The notes under the pieces are model-generated. The model had not been told where the DNA came from, did not search any database, and worked only from the letters and a program-made list of their open reading frames with translations. Positions 11,420 to 11,808 of a stretch of 11,808 bases of DNA are shown piece after piece (position 1 is the first letter of the stretch; every line of letters starts with the position of its first letter). The translations under genes and the position numbers were made by a program. Source of the stretch: Candidatus Nomurabacteria bacterium (lineage in GTDB: Bacteria > Patescibacteriota > Minisyncoccia > Phycocordibacterales > UBA10002); assembly GCA_943349725.1 (NCBI GenBank), contig CALQZP010000035.1:1-11808 (forward strand). The letters are read 5' to 3'.

Positions 11420-11808
11420 ATGGAAACCGACACCAAAACAGAACGATATATTGAAACCATCGGTCGCCGAAAAACGGCAGCTGCTCGCGTGCGCATCACT
11501 CCCGGAACGAAAGCATCGGTAACCGTCAACGACCAGGATGTTGATTCGTATTTCAAGACCGACGAGCAGAGGCGCGTCGCGGTAGACGCCATCACCAAGG
11601 CGAAACTCCCCGTTAAGTTCAAAATCACGGCAAAGGTAGCCGGTGGAGGCCTTTCCTCACAGGCTGAATCTGTCCGACACGGTATTTCTCGCGGACTTGT
11701 TGAGTATGATGCCGAGCTCCGAAAGAAGCTCAAGAAGGCAGGGTTCCTCAAACGCGACCCACGTTCCAAAGAACGACGCAAGTTCGGTCTCAAGAAGGCA
11801 AGGAAATC
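11420..11808 (+). CDS. rpsI: Ribosomal protein uS9, 3' end cut by the window
   Basis: S9 reaches the P-site tRNA with its C-terminal tail. The 129 complete codons visible include the family pattern: TIGRRKTAAARVRITPGTKA, a VNDQDVDSYF region, AKVAGGGLSSQAESVRHGIS, RGLVEYDAELRKKLKKAGFL and RDPRSKERRKFGLKKARK. S9 proteins normally end with a short tail finishing in SKR, so roughly ten codons are missing beyond base 11808. The ATG at 11420 fits the family start, and it has no Shine-Dalgarno. A TATATT at 11403-11408 could be a -10, but no -35 is convincing; co-transcription with rplM is expected. Confidence 0.98.
   Translation, partial: METDTKTERYIETIGRRKTAAARVRITPGTKASVTVNDQDVDSYFKTDEQRRVAVDAITKAKLPVKFKITAKVAGGGLSSQAESVRHGISRGLVEYDAELRKKLKKAGFLKRDPRSKERRKFGLKKARK

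Overview
The window looks like part of a Patescibacteria (Candidate Phyla Radiation) chromosome, most likely a Parcubacteria-type lineage. This is an inference from several traits: a small alanyl-tRNA synthetase without the C-terminal C-Ala domain, a shortened ribosomal protein L13, and a conserved-looking pair of an actin-like ATPase and a single-pass membrane protein with a baseplate-J-like ectodomain. In addition, Shine-Dalgarno sequences are nearly absent and most intergenic spacers are filled with short repeats. UGA is used as a stop, so this is not one of the UGA=Gly lineages. All recognised genes are on the + strand.

Layout. (1) 1-70 is the C-terminal end of mnmA. (2) 69-1989 holds a two-gene nuclease operon: an ATP-cone plus Mrr-like endonuclease, then a RecB/Cas4-like PD-(D/E)XK protein with four cysteines, overlapping by ATGA. 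It is bounded on both sides by copies of one palindromic repeat family. (3) 1999-2271 encodes a minimal MGMT-type alkyltransferase domain with the active Cys. Two related ~40-bp palindromes follow. (4) 2458-4317 is alaS, which carries a single copy of the same palindromic element as a 17-codon in-frame insertion in its catalytic domain. (5) 4419-7055 is the actin-like ATPase and the membrane baseplate-J-like protein. (6) 7130-11808 is the ribosomal/alpha-operon cluster infA-rpmJ-rpsM-rpsK-rpsD-rpoA-rplQ-rplM-rpsI, with rpsI cut by the window end.

Expression. A TTGACG-17-TATGAT promoter with a TG extension precedes infA. Three other genes (219, 2458, 4419) have a -10-like hexamer ending only 6-7 nt before ATG, which implies leaderless or near-leaderless mRNAs. 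A further promoter-like pair lies before rpoA. Hardly any of the 15 starts has a usable Shine-Dalgarno.

The most notable signal is the repeats. The ~50-nt palindromic unit occurs as inverted pairs starting at the stop codons of two genes and again inside alaS in frame. Most spacers of the ribosomal cluster carry their own repeat family, often with the upstream stop codon inside the first repeat and the last repeat touching the next start codon. The 217-nt rpsM-rpsK spacer contains two strong stem-loops and could be an RNA regulator or a small mobile element. No intergenic stretch exceeds 300 nt.
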